A stretch of 64,000 nucleotides of DNA, taken from contig NZ_JRUD01000005.1 in NCBI RefSeq assembly GCF_000802425.1, positions 1-64,000 of the forward strand, in the 5' to 3' direction. Both the position numbers and the translations under genes were made by a program. The stretch's first letter is position 1. The number at the start of each line of letters is the position of its first letter. Below are positions 1 to 9,271 of the stretch, in pieces. The notes beneath the pieces are model-generated. The model had not been told where the DNA came from and made no database searches. It saw only the letters and a list, made by a program, of their open reading frames with translations. This stretch comes from Pseudomonas flexibilis (lineage in GTDB: Bacteria > Pseudomonadota > Gammaproteobacteria > Pseudomonadales > Pseudomonadaceae).

Positions 1-110
1 TATTCTCATTCTTAATGTTAGCACAGACTCACGACAACTCGACATAAGGTGTCTCCGGCAGCGCCGTATTGGAATAAGCGCCACCACCCAGACTCTGCAG
101 CGGGAGGCGA

Positions 111-138
111 ATCATACAGCGCCAAACGACACTGTCAA
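111..138 (-). promoter_or_regulatory. Second leftward promoter P2
   Basis: On the minus strand TTGACA (133-138) and TATGAT (111-116) are separated by 16 bp and followed by a GC-rich stretch. It lies about 140 bp downstream of P1. Tandem promoters with this layout are usual upstream of 16S rRNA. The roughly 110 bases left of it would be leader RNA. The region contains no convincing protein gene. Confidence 0.58.
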
Positions 139-258
139 CCCCACCTCGACCAGCAGCCCGCTTCCTCTAGCGAGCCCTACCAGGCAGATCAGAACATCCA
201 ACTCGTTGATTTACAAGGAGTTTTCAGCAGCTCTGCGCTGGAAGTGGGCGCATTATAG

Positions 259-518
259 GGCGCCATAATCTCCCGTCAACGGTTATTTGTAGTTTTATTA
301 CAAAAGTTCGTTCGAAGACGCCTAAGGCGTTCTCACAGCATGGGGTTGCTTGCAAAGCGCTCGGCAAGCGCGGGAATGGTCAGGCTGGGATCACACCCGC
401 ATTCACCGGAAGGGCAGTTCCATCGGCCACATGCGATCCGAGATAGCCAAACATCTGGCGGTCGCGATCAATGACGCGTGCTCCGGCACTCCCTGGTGAT
501 CGATACTCGCCCAAGCAC
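259..518. other. Gap between the leftward promoters and bauC; possible gene remnant
   Basis: Bases 280-340 are AT-rich and would suit an upstream promoter element for P1. Within 380-500 the minus strand can be read as about 40 residues ending at a stop at 380-382 (including VIDRDRQMFGYLG and DGTALPVNAGVIP). This has protein-like composition but no start codon or ribosome-binding site of its own. It could be the tail of a decayed gene or chance. I do not recognise it. Confidence 0.25.
274..279 (-). promoter_or_regulatory. -35 of leftward stable-RNA-type promoter P1 (-10 at 252-257)
   Basis: Read on the minus strand, TTGACG (274-279) is followed after 16 bp by a perfect TATAAT (252-257) and then a GC-rich discriminator GCGCCC. 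This is the architecture of stringently controlled rRNA or tRNA promoters. It points left, away from bauC, so its product lies outside the window. An rRNA operon is the likely target, but no mature rRNA sequence is visible here. Confidence 0.62.
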
Positions 519-2012
519 CTATCTATTGCTTGGAAATGCAAACTGCGCCGCTTCGTGACTGGCCCGTTGCGGCCATTTCTGGGTGATCGCCTTGCGCCGT
601 GTATAGAACCGCACGCCATCCGGGCCGTAGGCATGCAGGTCGCCAAACAGCGAACGCTTCCAGCCACCGAAGCTGTGATAGGCCACCGGCACCGGCAGCG
701 GTACGTTCACACCGACCATACCGACCTCCACCTCCTCACAGAACAGCCGGGCCGCCTCGCCGTCGCGGGTGAAGATGCAGGTCCCGTTGCCGTATTCGTG
801 AGCGTTGATCAGCTGTATGGCCTGCTCCAGACTGCCGACCCGCACGATGCACAGTACCGGCCCGAAGATCTCCTCCCGGTAGATGCGCATGTCAGGCATG
901 ACACGGTCGAACAGGCAGCCTCCCAGGAAGAAACCCTGCTCATGTCCAACGACCGACACATTCCGCCCATCAAGCACCAGCTCCGCCCCGGCCGCGACAC
1001 CGTCTTCGATATAGGAAAGCACCTTCTCCCGTTGAGCCGCGGTTACCAAGGGTCCCATGTCCATGCCGCATTCCGTGCCGGCCCCCACCTTCAGCGCTTG
1101 AATCTGCGGTACCAGCTTTGCCACCAGCGCATCGGCGACCTGATCGCCGACACATACCACCACCGAGATGGCCATGCAGCGCTCGCCGCACGAGCCGTAT
1201 GCCGCGCCCATCAGTGCGCTGACCGCATTGTCCAGATCCGCATCGGGCATCAGCACCGCATGGTTCTTCGCCCCACCCAGCGCCTGCACCCGCTTGCCGC
1301 GCCGAGTACCCTCCGTATAGATGTGCTCGGCCACCAGCGTCGAGCCGACAAAGCTCAAGGCCTTGATTTCCGGTGCCTCGATCAGCGCATCCACCGCGGC
1401 GCGATCCCCGTGCACTACATTGAGGACGCCTTTGGGCAATCCGGCCTGCAGCATGAGCTCGGCCACATACATAGCTGAGCTGGGATCCCGCTCGGAAGGC
1501 TTGAGGATGAAGCAGTTGCCGCAGGCGATGGCCAGCGGATACATCCACAGCGGCACCATGGCCGGAAAGTTGAACGGCGTGATGCCCGCCACGATGCCGA
1601 GCGGCTGAAAGTCGCTCCAGGCGTCAATGTTCGGCCCCACGTTGCGGCTGTATTCACCCTTGAGCAGCTCCGGCGCGCCACACGCATACTCGACATTCTC
1701 GATGCCGCGCTGCACTTCCCCGGCGGCATCCTCGAGAGTCTTGCCATGTTCCTCGCTGATCAGCCGGGCGATCTCGTCGCGGTGCTCGTCAAGCAGTTGC
1801 TTGAAAAGGAACAGCACCTGGGCCCGTCGGGCAGGGGGCGTATTGCGCCACACCGGAAAGGCCGCCGCGGCAGCCGCAACGGCCTGCTGCACCGTGGCGT
1901 GATCAGCCAGCGATACCCGGCGAATTGCCAGCCCGCGTGACGGGTCAAAAACCTCCGCGGTGCGTTCGCCGAGCACCCGTTCGCCGTTGATCAGATGTGC
2001 AATGACTGACAT
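519..2012 (-). CDS. bauC: 3-oxopropanoate / methylmalonate-semialdehyde dehydrogenase (CoA-acylating)
   Basis: This 497-residue aldehyde dehydrogenase of the MmsA subgroup converts malonate semialdehyde to acetyl-CoA with NAD and CoA. The probable catalytic cysteine is C279 in CGERCMAIS. The usual ALDH general-base glutamate is replaced by asparagine in LGGAKNH (about 245-251), which is diagnostic of the CoA-dependent subgroup. It starts 9 bp after the transaminase gene, so the two are almost certainly co-transcribed and catalyse successive steps of beta-alanine degradation. MmsA of valine catabolism is a close relative, but the pairing with bauA favours BauC. Confidence 0.88.
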   Translation of the reverse strand: MSVIAHLINGERVLGERTAEVFDPSRGLAIRRVSLADHATVQQAVAAAAAAFPVWRNTPPARRAQVLFLFKQLLDEHRDEIARLISEEHGKTLEDAAGEVQRGIENVEYACGAPELLKGEYSRNVGPNIDAWSDFQPLGIVAGITPFNFPAMVPLWMYPLAIACGNCFILKPSERDPSSAMYVAELMLQAGLPKGVLNVVHGDRAAVDALIEAPEIKALSFVGSTLVAEHIYTEGTRRGKRVQALGGAKNHAVLMPDADLDNAVSALMGAAYGSCGERCMAISVVVCVGDQVADALVAKLVPQIQALKVGAGTECGMDMGPLVTAAQREKVLSYIEDGVAAGAELVLDGRNVSVVGHEQGFFLGGCLFDRVMPDMRIYREEIFGPVLCIVRVGSLEQAIQLINAHEYGNGTCIFTRDGEAARLFCEEVEVGMVGVNVPLPVPVAYHSFGGWKRSLFGDLHAYGPDGVRFYTRRKAITQKWPQRASHEAAQFAFPSNR

Positions 2013-2021
2013 GAGCGGCTC

Positions 2022-3368
2022 CTAATCCAGTCCATTGAGGGTTTCGCCGACCGCGTCGAACAACCGGTCGAGGTCGGCCGGACGGGCATTGAAGGTCGGG
2101 CCGAACTGCAGCGTGTCGCCACCAAAGCGCACATAGAAGCCCGCCCGCCACAGGCGCATGCCGGCCTCGAACGGGCGCACGATGGCATCGCCGTCGCGCG
2201 CAGCCAGCTGGATCGCCCCGGCCAGGCCGCAGTTGCGGATATCCACCACATGCCGGGCACCCCTTACCCCGTGCAACACCTGTTCAAAGTGGGGCGCCAG
2301 CTCGGCAGCCTGCTGGACCAGGTTTTCACCCGCCAGCAGGTCCAGGGTGGCCAGCCCGGCGGCGCAGGACACTGGGTGGGCCGAATAGGTATAGCCATGA
2401 GCAAACTCCACGGCGTGCTGCGGCAACACCTGCTCCATGAAGGTCCGGTAGACCTCCTCGCTGGCCACCACCGCGCCCAGCGGCACCGCACCATTGGTGA
2501 GCTGCTTGGCAAGGTTCATCAGATCCGGCGTCACGCCGAAGTACTGCGCACCACTGTAGGTGCCCAGGCGGCCGAAGCCGGTGATCACCTCATCGAAGAT
2601 CAGCAGGATGTCGTGCTGGTCGCAGATCTCGCGCAACCGCTGCAGATAACCGGTGGGCGGCACCAGTACGCCGGCGGAGCCGGACATCGGCTCGACGATC
2701 ACCGCCGCGATGTTCGAGGCATCGTGCAACTCGATCAGCTTGAGCAACTCGTTGGCCAGTTCCACGCCACCGCTGTCGGCCATGCCCCGGGTGAACGCCA
2801 GGTGCGGTTGCAAGGTGTGCGGCAGATGATCGGCTTCCAGTAGCTGGCCGAACATCTTGCGATTGCCACCGATACCGCCCAGCGAGGTGCCAGCGATATT
2901 CACACCGTGGTAGCCGCGCGCTCGACCGATCAGCCGCGTCTTGCTCGGCCGTCCCTTCAGCCGCCAGTAGGCGCGCGCCATCTTCACCGCCGTGTCGGCG
3001 CACTCGGAACCGGAGTTGGTGAAAAACACATGATTCAACGGGCCGGGCAGGTGGTCGGCGATCCGCTCTGCCAACTGGAATGACAGGGGATGGGCGAACT
3101 GAAAGCCCGGCGAATAGTCCAGGGTGCCCAGCTGGTGCGCCACTGCGGCCTGGATCTGCGCCCGGCAGTGGCCGGCCCCGCAGGTCCACAGGCCCGACAG
3201 ACTGTCATAGACCTGCCGACCCTCGCTGTCGGTCAGCCAGCTGCCCGAGGCGCCGACGATCAGGCGCGGGTCTTGCTGGAACTGACGGTTGGCGGTGAAC
3301 GGCATCCAGTGGGCATCCAGTTTCAACTGGCTGGCTACCGGGGCGGTGACGCTTTGATGGAGATTCAT
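2022..3368 (-). CDS. bauA: Beta-alanine (omega-amino acid):pyruvate aminotransferase
   Basis: A class-III PLP transaminase of 448 residues, the usual length for omega-amino-acid:pyruvate transaminases. The PLP lysine is K288 (NLAKQLTNG) and the pyridine-binding aspartate is D259 (FDEVITGFGR). The start MNLHQSV at 3368 has a GAGG site 6 bases upstream. A start 19 codons earlier would add residues the family lacks. It transfers the amino group of beta-alanine to pyruvate, giving malonate semialdehyde for the next gene product. In P. aeruginosa a bauB gene sits between bauA and bauC; here it is absent. Confidence 0.9.
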   Translation of the reverse strand: MNLHQSVTAPVASQLKLDAHWMPFTANRQFQQDPRLIVGASGSWLTDSEGRQVYDSLSGLWTCGAGHCRAQIQAAVAHQLGTLDYSPGFQFAHPLSFQLAERIADHLPGPLNHVFFTNSGSECADTAVKMARAYWRLKGRPSKTRLIGRARGYHGVNIAGTSLGGIGGNRKMFGQLLEADHLPHTLQPHLAFTRGMADSGGVELANELLKLIELHDASNIAAVIVEPMSGSAGVLVPPTGYLQRLREICDQHDILLIFDEVITGFGRLGTYSGAQYFGVTPDLMNLAKQLTNGAVPLGAVVASEEVYRTFMEQVLPQHAVEFAHGYTYSAHPVSCAAGLATLDLLAGENLVQQAAELAPHFEQVLHGVRGARHVVDIRNCGLAGAIQLAARDGDAIVRPFEAGMRLWRAGFYVRFGGDTLQFGPTFNARPADLDRLFDAVGETLNGLD

Positions 3369-3489
3369 CGCAAGCCTCGCAAAGGACCAGAACCGCCTGA
3401 ACAGCATGGCGCTTGCCGTCGACATTGCCAGCGACCTAAAGTCCGTTAAATACCGATATTCCGGAGCTCACTTCACTCATGGCTAAACA

Positions 3490-4422
3490 ATGACCACAGT
3501 TCGGTCCCTCCCCCTGCCCCAGGTCACCGATTTCGATCTGCGCCTGCTGCGACTGTTTCGCAATGTGGTGGAGAGCGGCGGTTTTTCGGCCGCGGAAAGC
3601 GTGCTGGGCATCGGCCGCTCGGCGATCAGCCAGCAGATGGCCGACCTGGAGCAGCGGCTCGGACTGCGCCTGTGTCAGCGCGGCCGTGCCGGCTTCGCCC
3701 TGACAGAAGAAGGCCGCGAGGTCTACCAGGCGGCCCTGCGCCTGCTGGGGGCTGTGGAAGGCTTTCGCGACGAGGTCAATGCGCTGCATCGCCAGTTGCG
3801 CGGCGAGCTGCACATCGGCCTGCCGGACAACCTCGTGACCCTGCCGCAGATGCGCGTAACCCATGCATTGGCCCGTCTCAAGGCGCGCGGTCCGGACATA
3901 CACATCCACATCCGCATGATCCCGCCGGCGGAAGTGGAACAGGGGGTGCTGGATGGACGCCTGCAGGTCGGCGTGGTGCCGCAGGCCGGCGCGCTGGCCG
4001 GGCTCGACTACCAGCCGTTGTACGCGGAACGCTCCCTGCTCTACTGCGCCGCCGGTCACCCACTGTTCGCCCTGGAGGATACGGCCATCGACGACGCCCT
4101 GCTGGAGCGCCAGGAAGCCATCGCCCCGACCTTCCGCCTGCCACCGGATGTGCAGCCCCACTACCGCGCGCTGCGCTGCACCGCCAGCGCCTCGGATCGC
4201 GAGGGCATGGCCTTCCTGATCCTCACGGGCTGCTACATCGGCTATCTGCCGGAACACTATGCCCGGCAATGGGTGGAAGCCGGTCGGCTGCGGGCACTCA
4301 AGCCCCGGGAACGCTTCCACGATCTGCCGCTGGCGGTGGTCACCCGCAAGGGGCGACGCCCTCAGCTGATTCTCGACGAGTTTCTCGCGGCACTGGCCGC
4401 CACCGGGGACACGCCCACATGA
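3490..4422 (+). CDS. bauR: LysR-family regulator of the bau genes
   Basis: A 310-residue LysR-type regulator. The N-terminal winged helix-turn-helix spans about residues 15-75 (FRNVVESGGFSAAES, ISQQMADLEQRLG) and is followed by a periplasmic-binding-protein-like effector domain. It is divergent from bauA, with about 120 bp between the two starts, the standard layout for a LysR activator of its neighbour. The effector is presumably beta-alanine or a product of it. The assignment to BauR rests on position and family. Its stop overlaps the start of the next gene. Confidence 0.75.
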   Translation: MTTVRSLPLPQVTDFDLRLLRLFRNVVESGGFSAAESVLGIGRSAISQQMADLEQRLGLRLCQRGRAGFALTEEGREVYQAALRLLGAVEGFRDEVNALHRQLRGELHIGLPDNLVTLPQMRVTHALARLKARGPDIHIHIRMIPPAEVEQGVLDGRLQVGVVPQAGALAGLDYQPLYAERSLLYCAAGHPLFALEDTAIDDALLERQEAIAPTFRLPPDVQPHYRALRCTASASDREGMAFLILTGCYIGYLPEHYARQWVEAGRLRALKPRERFHDLPLAVVTRKGRRPQLILDEFLAALAATGDTPT

Positions 4423-5003
4423 CCTGGACCCTGAGTGCACCCTGCGATTACCAGGAAGACATCCGCAAGAGCCGCTTTGTCGCCCTGGCCGCGCCAGTCA
4501 CCGACGCAGCTGCCGCGCAGGCCTTTATCGCGGCCCACAGTGCCGCGGATGCCACTCACAACTGCTGGGCCTGGAAGATCGGTCAGCAGTACCGCTTCAA
4601 CGATGACGGAGAGCCCGGCGGCACCGCCGGGCGACCGATCCTGGCCGCCATCGAGGGACAGGATTTCGATCAGGTGGCGGTGCTGGTGACCCGCTGGTAT
4701 GGCGGCATCCTGCTCGGCACCGGCGGTCTGGCGCGCGCCTATGGCGGCTGCGCTGCGAAATGCCTGCAGGCGGGCCAGCGCCAACCACTGATCGAGCGCA
4801 TCGACCTGCGCTGCCGCTGTGAATTCGCCGAGCATGCCCGCGTCCGCCAGCGCCTCATGGATTGCGGCGCGCTGCTCGATGGGGAGGATTTTCTGAGCGA
4901 GGGGGTGGAGCTGCGCTTCCGGCTGGCGCCCGACCGGCGGGAAACCCTGCAGCGGCAATTGGCCGACCTGAGTCGCGGCCGCATCCACCTGCAGGAAACA
5001 TGA
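4419..5003 (+). CDS. YigZ / IMPACT family protein
   Basis: A 194-residue member of the YigZ/IMPACT (UPF0029) family. Family landmarks are the early KSRF and the segments HNCWAWKIG, DDGEPGGTAGRPIL and RWYGGILLGTGGLARAY (residues about 45-110). The family's biochemical role is unsettled; the eukaryotic IMPACT relative modulates Gcn2 signalling. The ATG at 4419 overlaps the stop of the LysR gene by 4 bases (ATGA), which fixes the start and implies translational coupling. Confidence 0.8.
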   Translation: MTWTLSAPCDYQEDIRKSRFVALAAPVTDAAAAQAFIAAHSAADATHNCWAWKIGQQYRFNDDGEPGGTAGRPILAAIEGQDFDQVAVLVTRWYGGILLGTGGLARAYGGCAAKCLQAGQRQPLIERIDLRCRCEFAEHARVRQRLMDCGALLDGEDFLSEGVELRFRLAPDRRETLQRQLADLSRGRIHLQET

Positions 5004-5050
5004 CCTGAGTCGGGTGCCGCAACGCTGCCCACGCTGCGGCACCCGGCCCG

Positions 5051-5518
5051 TCAGTGGCCGTGGTGGTGGCCGCCCTGCATGGCGGGCGCCATGTGCCGCA
5101 CCGGGACTTCCACGGTGAGCTCGCCGGCCTTTTCGAAACGCAGGGTCAGCGGGAACTGCTCGCCGTCCTTCAGTTGGCGGGGCAGTTCGAGCAGCATCAC
5201 GTGGTAACCGCCCGGCTGAAAGCTCACCTCGGCGCCCGCCGGCAGCGGAATCCCGCCGGCCACTTCACGCATCTGCATCACGCCGCCGACGTGGGCGTGC
5301 TCGTGCAGTTCGGCCTTCCCCGCGATCGGAGTGGCGGCGCCGACCAGGCGATCGGCACCGGCACCCGTGTTATGCAGCACGAGGTAGGCGGCGGCCGCCG
5401 GGGCGGTGGGCGGCATGGCCCGCGACCAAGGCTGCTCGACCCGGATATCCTGAGCCTGCGCCCAGGCGGTGGATAGACAAAGCGCCGCACCCAGCAGCGC
5501 GCGTTGAAATTTCAGCAT
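5051..5518 (-). CDS. Periplasmic copper chaperone PCu(A)C
   Basis: A 155-residue protein with a signal peptide (about residues 1-22, ending AWAQA). The PCu(A)C copper(I) site is visible as histidine and methionine positions in ELHEHAHVGGVMQMREV and the later HVM triad. The tail is histidine-rich (GGHHHGH), an added metal-binding element common in this family. It carries copper in the periplasm, usually toward the CuA site of cytochrome oxidase. The DUF2946 gene upstream is its usual partner, and the copper exporter copA lies about 4.4 kb away. Confidence 0.85.
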   Translation of the reverse strand: MLKFQRALLGAALCLSTAWAQAQDIRVEQPWSRAMPPTAPAAAAYLVLHNTGAGADRLVGAATPIAGKAELHEHAHVGGVMQMREVAGGIPLPAGAEVSFQPGGYHVMLLELPRQLKDGEQFPLTLRFEKAGELTVEVPVRHMAPAMQGGHHHGH

Positions 5519-5573
5519 GTGAACACCTTGATCGAATGAAGGAGAGGTAATGACCGGAAGTAAGAGGTCGCGA

Positions 5574-5927
5574 TCAAGGTGCGCGGGGACACGCCAGGGT
5601 GTAACGGCGACGTGAACGCCGAACGGCACGCCCCGCCAGCAGGAGAAGCCCGGTTCCCGCCAGCATCGGTCCATCCGCGTTCCAGCCGCCATCGCTCGCC
5701 CCGGGGTTCTGACACAGCGGACAGCTCCAGTCACCCAGCGGTTCGGCGTCCTCTGCCGGAGACGCATCGAAGCGCGCGCTGTCACTGGAGCAGAAACCGC
5801 CCGCCAAGCCACTCAGTGCCAGTGCGCTGGACTGGCCGTGACGCAAGCCGCACAAATGCAGGCTCAGCAGCACGCTCAGGCACAGCGTCCAAAGCAGCAG
5901 GGGATGAGGTCGACGGGTGGCAATCAT
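5574..5927 (-). CDS. DUF2946 family membrane-associated protein
   Basis: A 117-residue protein. It has an N-terminal hydrophobic segment (about 8-28), a central cysteine motif WSCPLCQN and a second hydrophobic segment near residues 90-103. This matches the DUF2946 family, small proteins found beside PCu(A)C and copper-related TonB receptors. The role is unproven; copper handling is inferred from the neighbourhood and the CxxC. The ATG at 5927 precedes the signal-like segment MIATRRPHPLLLW and stays clear of prpE, which ends at 5986. Confidence 0.6.
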   Translation of the reverse strand: MIATRRPHPLLLWTLCLSVLLSLHLCGLRHGQSSALALSGLAGGFCSSDSARFDASPAEDAEPLGDWSCPLCQNPGASDGGWNADGPMLAGTGLLLLAGRAVRRSRRRYTLACPRAP

Positions 5928-5985
5928 GCGCGCGACTCTACCAGCCACGGGCGCGACTGCAAGGCCACCCCTGAGCGACGTGATG

Positions 5986-7881
5986 TCACGGGGCCTCGGC
6001 CGACAGCTCGCCCCGGAGCACCCCGGCCAGCTCTTCGAGGATCGCCGGATCGTCGATGGTGGCCGGCGGCGCGTAAGGCTCGCCAGCCGCGATCTTGCGC
6101 AGCACCGCACGCAGGATCTTGCCCGAACGCGTCTTCGGCAGCCGGCGCACCACCCGCACCTGCTGGAAACAGGCCAGCGCGCCGAGCTCCTCGCGCACCC
6201 TGGCCACCAGTTCGGCCTGCAGAGCAGCCGGATCGATCGCGACCCCTTCCTTGCAGACCACCAGCGCAAGGGGCAGCTGTCCCTTGAGGTCGTCCGGCAC
6301 ACCGATCACCGCGCATTCGGCCACCGCCGGATGACGCGCCACCCGGTCCTCCATCTCCCCGGTGGACAGGCGATGGCCGGCGACGTTGATGACATCATCG
6401 GTGCGGCCCATGACGTAGACGAAGCCGTCGGCGTCCAGGTAGCCGCCATCGCCAGTCAGGTAATGCCCGGGCACCGCCTGCAGATAGGCCTGCCGGTAGC
6501 GCTCAGAATCGTTCCACAGCGTCTGCGCGCACCCCGGCGGCAACGGCAGCGAGACCACGATGGCGCCCTCCTGACCCGCGTCCAGCAGCTCGCCCTCCTC
6601 GTTCACCACCAGCACGTGGTAGCCCGGCACTGCCGCGTTGCTGGAGCCAACCTTGCGCCGATAGTCCGCCAGCCCCACGCAGGGCGCGGTCACCGGCCAG
6701 CCGGTCTCGGTCTGCCACCAATGGTCGTGCACCGGCCGGGCGGTCTGCTCCTCGAGCCACTGGTGCGTGCTGGAATCCAGCCGCTCGCCGGCCAGGAACA
6801 GCGCGCGCAACGAACTCAGGTCGTGGCGCGCGAGCCGTTCGCCAGACGGGTCTTCCTTGCGCACCGCGCGAATGGCGGTCGGCGCACAGGTCAACGCATT
6901 AACCCGGTACTCCTCGATCACCCGCCAGATCGCCCCGGCATCCGGCGTGCGCACCGGCTTGCCCTCGTAGAACACCGTCGCGCAACCGGCCATCAGCGGG
7001 CCGTAGACGATCATCGAATGGCCGACCACCCAGCCGATGTCCGACAGCCCCCACCAGACGTCGCCCGGCCGCATGCCGTAGACCCGTTCGAAGCAGTAGC
7101 GCAGCGCCACCGCGTGGCCGGCGTTGTCGCGCACGATGCCCTTCGGCCGCCCCGTGGTGCCCGAGGTGTAGAGGATGTACAGCGGATCGCCGCCGAGCAC
7201 CGGCACTGGCTCCACAGGCGATGCCTGTGCCACCTGTTGCGCCCAGTCCAGATCGCACCCCCCGCGCAATTGCGCCGGCGCCTGCGGACGCTGCAGCACC
7301 ATCACCCGTTGCGGCGGATGCTCGGCCAGCGCCAGCGCCGTTTCCACCAGCGGCTGGTAGGGAATGACCCGGTCGAACTCGATGCCGCAGGAGGCCGTGA
7401 GCAACAGCTTCGGCCGCGCATCGTCGATGCGCACCGACAATTCCTGAGGCGCGAAGCCGCCGAACACCACCGAATGCACCGCCCCCAGGCGCGCGCAGGC
7501 CAGCATGGCCATGGCCGCCTCCGGCACCATGGGCATGTAAATGACCACCCGGTCGCCCTTCTCCACTCCCAACGCGCGCAACGCACCAGCCAGCCGGGCG
7601 ACCTCGTCGCGCAACTGGCGGTAGCTGTACTGACGCTTCACGTCGCTGACCGGCGAATCGTAGAGCAGCGCGGGCTGTTCACCCCGGCCGTTCTCGACAT
7701 GCCGGTCCAGCGCCAGATAGGCAGTGTTGAGTAGCGCATCGGCAAACCAGCGGTGCGTCCCATCGTCCAGCGCACGCAGGGTTTCGCGCGGCGCCCGGAA
7801 CCAGTCCAGATCACGGGCCTGCTCGGCCCAGAAGTCGGCGGGCTCCGCCAGTGAACGCCGGTAATCCTGTGGATAACTCAT
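5986..7881 (-). CDS. prpE: Propionyl-CoA synthetase (propionate-CoA ligase)
   Basis: A 631-residue AMP-forming acyl-CoA synthetase with the acetyl/propionyl-CoA synthetase core: ATP loop YTSGTTGRPKG, the WWQTETGWP motif, GRTDDVINVAGHRLSTGEMED hinge region, and a C-terminal TRSGKILR lysine that is acetylated in relatives. Length and the N-terminal YRRSLAEPADFWAEQA favour PrpE over AcsA. ATG at 7881 is preferred to an upstream GTG at 7902 because it has a GAGG 9 bases upstream. It activates propionate for the methylcitrate cycle. Confidence 0.82.
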   Translation of the reverse strand: MSYPQDYRRSLAEPADFWAEQARDLDWFRAPRETLRALDDGTHRWFADALLNTAYLALDRHVENGRGEQPALLYDSPVSDVKRQYSYRQLRDEVARLAGALRALGVEKGDRVVIYMPMVPEAAMAMLACARLGAVHSVVFGGFAPQELSVRIDDARPKLLLTASCGIEFDRVIPYQPLVETALALAEHPPQRVMVLQRPQAPAQLRGGCDLDWAQQVAQASPVEPVPVLGGDPLYILYTSGTTGRPKGIVRDNAGHAVALRYCFERVYGMRPGDVWWGLSDIGWVVGHSMIVYGPLMAGCATVFYEGKPVRTPDAGAIWRVIEEYRVNALTCAPTAIRAVRKEDPSGERLARHDLSSLRALFLAGERLDSSTHQWLEEQTARPVHDHWWQTETGWPVTAPCVGLADYRRKVGSSNAAVPGYHVLVVNEEGELLDAGQEGAIVVSLPLPPGCAQTLWNDSERYRQAYLQAVPGHYLTGDGGYLDADGFVYVMGRTDDVINVAGHRLSTGEMEDRVARHPAVAECAVIGVPDDLKGQLPLALVVCKEGVAIDPAALQAELVARVREELGALACFQQVRVVRRLPKTRSGKILRAVLRKIAAGEPYAPPATIDDPAILEELAGVLRGELSAEAP

Positions 7882-7977
7882 GGATGTCTGCCTCGCCGCC
7901 ACGCCCTTGATGGCTTCGAGTATGGTTCGCCACCGGACGCTCGCCAGGCCTGCTTAGGTCGGGATGGGAAAGCGCTA

Positions 7978-9147
7978 TCAGCGAGCTTCTACCTGGCCGC
8001 TGTACCAGGCCAGCAGCGCCGCCAGCAGCGCGCAGCCGGCGATCACCAGGGCCATCGGCAGCGCGCTGCCATCATGCAGCACGCCAACCAGCGCACTGGC
8101 CAGCGCCGCCACGGCAAACTGCAGACTGCCCATCAAGGCCGAGGCACTGCCCGCCTGGCCGCCCTGGCGCGCCATCGCGCAGGCGGCGGCGTTGGGCAGG
8201 ATGCAGCCCAGGCAGCCCATGGCGAGGAACAGCGGCAGCATCAGCAGCCAGAGCGGCGCGCGCCAGGCCGCAAACAGCAGCAGCAACAAAGCGCAGAACA
8301 GGAACAGAGCGCTCAGCCGGCGCAGCCAGAATCCCGGGCCGCGGAAGCGCATCAGCCAGGCGTTCACCTGGGCGGCGAGGATGAAGCCGGCGGCATTGAC
8401 GCCGAACAGCCAGCCGTAGTGCTCGGCGGGCACGCCGTACAGTTCGATGAACACGAACGGCGAGCCGGCCACGTAGGCGAACATGGCGGAGATCGACAGC
8501 CCGCCTGTCAGGGCGAAGGTGAGGAACTCGCGGTCACGGAACAGTCCCAGGTAACGGCCCAGGCTACCGCGTAGCGGCAAGCGCTCGGCGCCGGCCGGCA
8601 GGGTTTCCGGCAGCCAGCGGTACAGCGCCAGGCCGACCAGCGCACTGAACAGCGTCAGGCTGTAGAAGATCGACTGCCAGCCGAACAGCTGCAGCAATAG
8701 ACCGCCGGCGAGCGGTGCGAGAATCGGCGCCACCCCCATGACCAGCATCAGCTGCGAGAACACCTTGGCGGCGTCGCGTGGCTCGCAGAGATCGCGCACC
8801 ACCGCGCGTGACACCACCATGCCGGCGCAACCGCCCAGTGCCTGGGCCAGGCGCGCGGCGATCAGCGCGTCGAGGCTCGGCGCCAGCGCGCAGGCCAGCG
8901 ACGACAGCACGAACAGCGTCACGCCGAACAGCAGCGGCCCGCGCCGGCCGTAGCGGTCGGCCAGGGGCCCGTAGATCAGCTGGCCGAACGCCAGGCCGAT
9001 GAAATACACCGCCAGCGACTGCTGCACATGCTCGACGTCGGTGCTGAACGCCTGAGCCAGGGCGGGAAAACTGGGCAGATAGAAATCGATGGCCAGCGGC
9101 CCGAAGGCCGACAGGGCACCCAGAATCAGCAGCAGACGAATGGGCAT
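7978..9147 (-). CDS. Bcr/CflA-type MFS drug efflux transporter
   Basis: A 389-residue, 12-helix major facilitator. Family signs include an early DFYLPSFPALA in the first loop and the GPLADRYGRRGPLL motif between helices 2 and 3. Members export drugs by proton antiport across the inner membrane. It is transcribed divergently from a TetR-type repressor, with a TtgR-like operator about 47 bp upstream of its start, so repression by that neighbour is likely. The substrate cannot be read from sequence. Confidence 0.8.
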   Translation of the reverse strand: MPIRLLLILGALSAFGPLAIDFYLPSFPALAQAFSTDVEHVQQSLAVYFIGLAFGQLIYGPLADRYGRRGPLLFGVTLFVLSSLACALAPSLDALIAARLAQALGGCAGMVVSRAVVRDLCEPRDAAKVFSQLMLVMGVAPILAPLAGGLLLQLFGWQSIFYSLTLFSALVGLALYRWLPETLPAGAERLPLRGSLGRYLGLFRDREFLTFALTGGLSISAMFAYVAGSPFVFIELYGVPAEHYGWLFGVNAAGFILAAQVNAWLMRFRGPGFWLRRLSALFLFCALLLLLFAAWRAPLWLLMLPLFLAMGCLGCILPNAAACAMARQGGQAGSASALMGSLQFAVAALASALVGVLHDGSALPMALVIAGCALLAALLAWYSGQVEAR

Positions 9148-9193
9148 GAGCTACATATTCCTGACTGGAGCGCGCCGCGAGGCTGCGACTCTC

Positions 9194-9216
9194 TTACATA
9201 CATTGACGTTTGTAAA
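9194..9216. promoter_or_regulatory. TtgR-like operator
   Basis: The half-sites TTACATAC (9194-9201) and GTTTGTAA (9208-9215) form an inverted repeat with one mismatch around a 6-bp centre. Read on the minus strand it has the TTTACAAAC...ATGTAA layout I recall for the TtgR operator of P. putida multidrug pumps. It lies between the divergent MFS and TetR genes, where it could control both. Confidence 0.6.
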
Positions 9217-9271
9217 TCATGAATCGACAATGCCGCCTCCTTTCTTGCTGCCGAGGCCCCGGACCCACCCC

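Noticed and set aside
49-258. Short plus-strand reading frame at the left edge
   Set aside because: It runs antisense through the two leftward promoters, has no ribosome-binding site and no protein-like pattern.
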